Part shown: piece by piece, positions 61,971 to 64,000 of the stretch
Numbering within the stretch: position 1 is the first letter of the stretch
How the letters are laid out: every line of letters starts with the position of its first letter
Source of the DNA: Dyadobacter arcticus
GTDB taxonomy: Bacteria > Bacteroidota > Bacteroidia > Cytophagales > Spirosomataceae
NCBI RefSeq assembly: GCF_011762185.1
Contig: NZ_JAASQJ010000003.1
Span: 1,116,001-1,180,000 of the forward strand
Direction: 5' to 3'
Length of the DNA stretch: 64,000 nucleotides
Program-made: the position numbers and the translations under genes
The notes under the pieces: generated by a model
What the model saw: the letters and a program-made list of their open reading frames with translations, nothing else
What the model was told of the DNA's origin: nothing
The model's database searches: none

Positions 61971-63746
61971 TTACTTAAAGCTTTGCTTGTATAGCCAGAA
62001 TGGGTCTTCGTTAAATCGTTCCCAATCTTTCAGAAGCATTTCCAGCAGTAAAGTAGTGTCTTGGTCGAAAACTTGTTTTGATGAGTCGTTCTGAACGGGT
62101 TCTGTTACCGACGGTACCAGCAGCGCACGCTCCCGAACCTTTATCAGGTGTTTGATCAAATTATAACAAAGGGTAAACTGCCCGGTCGCAACAACAGCAG
62201 CTTTTTCGTCATTACCCCGGCTATGTTCATCAAACCATAATGTAGTTGCTACCAAACGCGCTTTTTCTGCTACTTGGATGATTTTATTCGATGATTCCAG
62301 CACCGTTTTGCCGCTCAAAGATTCCCTCCCGGCCAAAGTATTACCGTTTTCCTTTTCCGAATGCTCCTCTCTATTCCGGGCATTCTGTTTAACCAGGCTC
62401 AAATCATAAATTGCATTGGTTACGACGATATTGCGGAATTTGTCGTCGGAAAACAACTTGCTGTAATAATGCGCCCGGATCTGTCTTAAATAGACATCCG
62501 ACGTAATCATGAAAACCGATTTGAGCCTGGCTTCTATCATCTGCGAGATCAACCCAAGGCGCAGCTTTAAAAAATATTTTACATAGCGAAAAAAAATAAT
62601 ACCCCACGTACTCTTGGTTTGATGCACATTCTCTTTGGCAGCCTTCGCTTGAAACCTTGAATACAGATTAATGGAAAATGCAGCCAGGAGCGGGAGTAAT
62701 ACCAGTGTCAAATTTGGCTTCCAGCCGTAAAAAACCAGTCCCAAAATCGTAATAGGAAAAAGTCCCGCCAGTAAAAACAGAAACCGTTGTATAAACCTGA
62801 CAGAAAAATTATTTAAAAATGTTTTCTTCTGCATGGGCAACGTAAAAGCGTCCATCAGATAACTGGTCACATCACAGATCAGGATCATATCAAACGGTTC
62901 CCGTTTATTTTCCACCCTGCGTTGATTAGCAAGCAGTATGCTGTCAGTGGCCTGGTTGTCGGCGATACCTCCGTCAAGCAATCCAAAGCGCTTGGGATTG
63001 GATTTAAAATCCTTATCCTTGAACAAATCCTCTGGGTTATCTCGGGTCGAAAACGGGTTTTCCCGGTAGTTAATCGCACCTGTAAGTGTTTTTGCATCAA
63101 GCTGGGCGTGAGTGAAGTCCTCTGGAAATAGCATAGGCTCAAATCCACCTGGAAAACAAGATGATGCAGCCAGCATATCTGATAATCTGACCTTGCCAAA
63201 GATCTCAGAGGTACCGGTCTTGAAGTGGATATAGCTGTTCCCTATTTTACCCTTGCTTATGGATTCATCCGGATGTTGCGATTGGAACCTGAAACTTAGT
63301 CCGTTTGCCAGCTCGGTCGAATTCACGCAAATTTCCTCTATATGAGTAGACTTCAATTCTGAATTCAAAATATCGAGATGCTGTCCGGGAAATATCAATT
63401 CATTATATGCCATGGAGAAGGCGTTGATCAAATTGCGGCTTTTCTCCGGATGGTTTTTCCATATCCCATCGTTATCCAAAAGTTCGAAAGCCTTGGTAAT
63501 CACCCGCTCACCTTCCAGTGTTTCAAGTAGCAGATGGTAGATCTCATGGAATGAAGTTCCGCTGCAAATTCCTGCCGCATATGCGAGATTGGCAATGCTA
63601 CCGCCGGAAGTAGAACCAATGAATTTAACCCTTTCCAGCAGAGAGGTATCCCCTGATTTAAGTTGATTGAGGTAAGCAATTGCTCCGAGGGAAAATGCCG
63701 CAGCACGAAATCCGCCTCCGGACATAGCAAGAGCTATATTTTTCAT
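61971..63746 (-). CDS. Patatin-like phospholipase with membrane helices
   Basis: A 591-residue patatin/cPLA2-like hydrolase. The oxyanion loop is SGGGFRAAAFSLGA (residues 9-22), the nucleophile is in KFIGSTSGGSIANL (Ser47; cPLA2-like SGGS rather than plain GxSxG) and the catalytic Asp is in FGLLDGGIADNQ (Asp258). AASSCFPGGFEP matches the patatin AAPPFFPP region. Two transmembrane helices (about 322-343 and 346-362) follow the catalytic domain, and a long cytoplasmic tail ends the protein. First gene of the operon; 254 bp remain upstream to the window end with no other gene visible. Confidence 0.88.
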   Translation of the reverse strand: MKNIALAMSGGGFRAAAFSLGAIAYLNQLKSGDTSLLERVKFIGSTSGGSIANLAYAAGICSGTSFHEIYHLLLETLEGERVITKAFELLDNDGIWKNHPEKSRNLINAFSMAYNELIFPGQHLDILNSELKSTHIEEICVNSTELANGLSFRFQSQHPDESISKGKIGNSYIHFKTGTSEIFGKVRLSDMLAASSCFPGGFEPMLFPEDFTHAQLDAKTLTGAINYRENPFSTRDNPEDLFKDKDFKSNPKRFGLLDGGIADNQATDSILLANQRRVENKREPFDMILICDVTSYLMDAFTLPMQKKTFLNNFSVRFIQRFLFLLAGLFPITILGLVFYGWKPNLTLVLLPLLAAFSINLYSRFQAKAAKENVHQTKSTWGIIFFRYVKYFLKLRLGLISQMIEARLKSVFMITSDVYLRQIRAHYYSKLFSDDKFRNIVVTNAIYDLSLVKQNARNREEHSEKENGNTLAGRESLSGKTVLESSNKIIQVAEKARLVATTLWFDEHSRGNDEKAAVVATGQFTLCYNLIKHLIKVRERALLVPSVTEPVQNDSSKQVFDQDTTLLLEMLLKDWERFNEDPFWLYKQSFK

Positions 63747-64000
63747 TGTGATGGTCGAGGGTTGCAGAGTCGTTAGCTACCGGAAATTCGCCATTATTTC
63801 TGTCTCATAAAACTATTTCGAGATATTATGATTAAACGGTAAAAACCGAGGATTCTGGTAAAAAATCTTATCGCAGGACATCATAAATCGAGATCCATCC
63901 TAAATTGTGTAAGTAATAGCTGATTGGTCACTCATGGGTTATTTCTTCGTTGCCGAGAGGTTCTTTGCATTAGATCCAAAATATAGGCCGACGAGTTGAA
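63747..64000. other. Upstream region of the patatin operon
   Basis: Contains two GGTAAAAA direct copies around 63838 and 63857, and a short CGGTAAAAACCG palindrome. A reverse-strand TAGTTTTA at 63808-63815 is one base from the TAnnTTTG -7 pattern, with only a poor -33 partner. No gene is seen in the last 254 bp. Confidence 0.3.

Noticed and set aside
1..64000. CRISPR arrays, tRNA or rRNA genes
   Set aside because: No regularly spaced repeat units, tRNA cloverleaf ends or rRNA-like sequence were seen on reading both strands.

Overview
The window looks like chromosomal DNA of a Bacteroidota bacterium, most likely a Cytophagales/Spirosomataceae member close to Dyadobacter or Spirosoma. The genus is inferred from protein style only; no rRNA or other marker gene is present. 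Supporting signs are type IX secretion (T9SS) C-terminal sorting domains, a TonB-dependent receptor, secreted lipoproteins with short lipoboxes, LytTR/LytS and hybrid two-component systems, many AraC and Crp/Fnr regulators, and weak Shine-Dalgarno sequences. No tRNA, rRNA, CRISPR array or intact transposase was seen.

Layout. 0-12.3 kb: a Tat-exported PhoD-like phosphatase, a membrane alpha/beta hydrolase, then a forward run of a TonB-dependent receptor, two paralogous secreted YncE-like beta-propeller/phosphoesterase proteins and a lipoprotein hydrolase, which together suggest an envelope system for scavenging a phosphorus-containing or chelated nutrient. 12.3-14.7 kb: a GNAT-nitrilase fusion preceded by a 40-codon small ORF, and a VOC protein. 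14.7-25.4 kb: a membrane protein, a TPR histidine kinase with an adjacent REC-kinase-REC-AraC regulator, a decayed ABC transporter, XRE and Crp regulators, an SDR, and a reverse-strand hydrolase/NTF2-like/AraC group. 25.5-36.5 kb: a LytS/LytTR pair, small envelope proteins, a DUF3267 metalloprotease-like protein, a membrane acylhydrolase, and an LLM oxidoreductase/isochorismatase/Crp group. 36.5-41.8 kb: a reverse-strand operon of SDR, gluconate-dehydrogenase subunit 3-like protein, GMC oxidoreductase, GH1-like protein and alpha/beta hydrolase. 41.9-49.9 kb: a beta-propeller lipoprotein, a hydrolase/AraC module with direct repeats upstream, VOC, MsrA, a beta-lactamase-fold hydrolase and an Ntn-type amidase with a membrane tail.

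50-51.3 kb is a gene graveyard: a serine resolvase with several inactivating lesions, flanked by reading-frame remnants. 51.4-56.4 kb carries surface proteins: a T9SS cargo, a protein with a BclA-like C-terminal domain, and a large DUF5060 glycoside-hydrolase-like T9SS cargo. 56.8-58.3 kb is a cupin/AraC pair.

The best candidate for an undescribed system is the reverse-strand four-gene operon at 58.4-63.7 kb: a patatin-like phospholipase with two membrane helices, a caspase-like (C14) protease, an unrecognised protein with an N-terminal beta-sandwich and helical C-terminus, and a ComEC-type metallo-beta-lactamase-fold protein. A protease, a lipase and an MBL protein in one operon resemble effector sets of bacterial conflict and cell-suicide systems, but there is no recognisable NTPase sensor. 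The role is inference.

A second theme is decay. At least seven gene fragments were found by translating intergenic DNA: an ABC ATPase and its neighbour, a vanadium-haloperoxidase/PAP2-like tail, the resolvase, and several unassigned fragments. The region appears to be losing and exchanging accessory genes.
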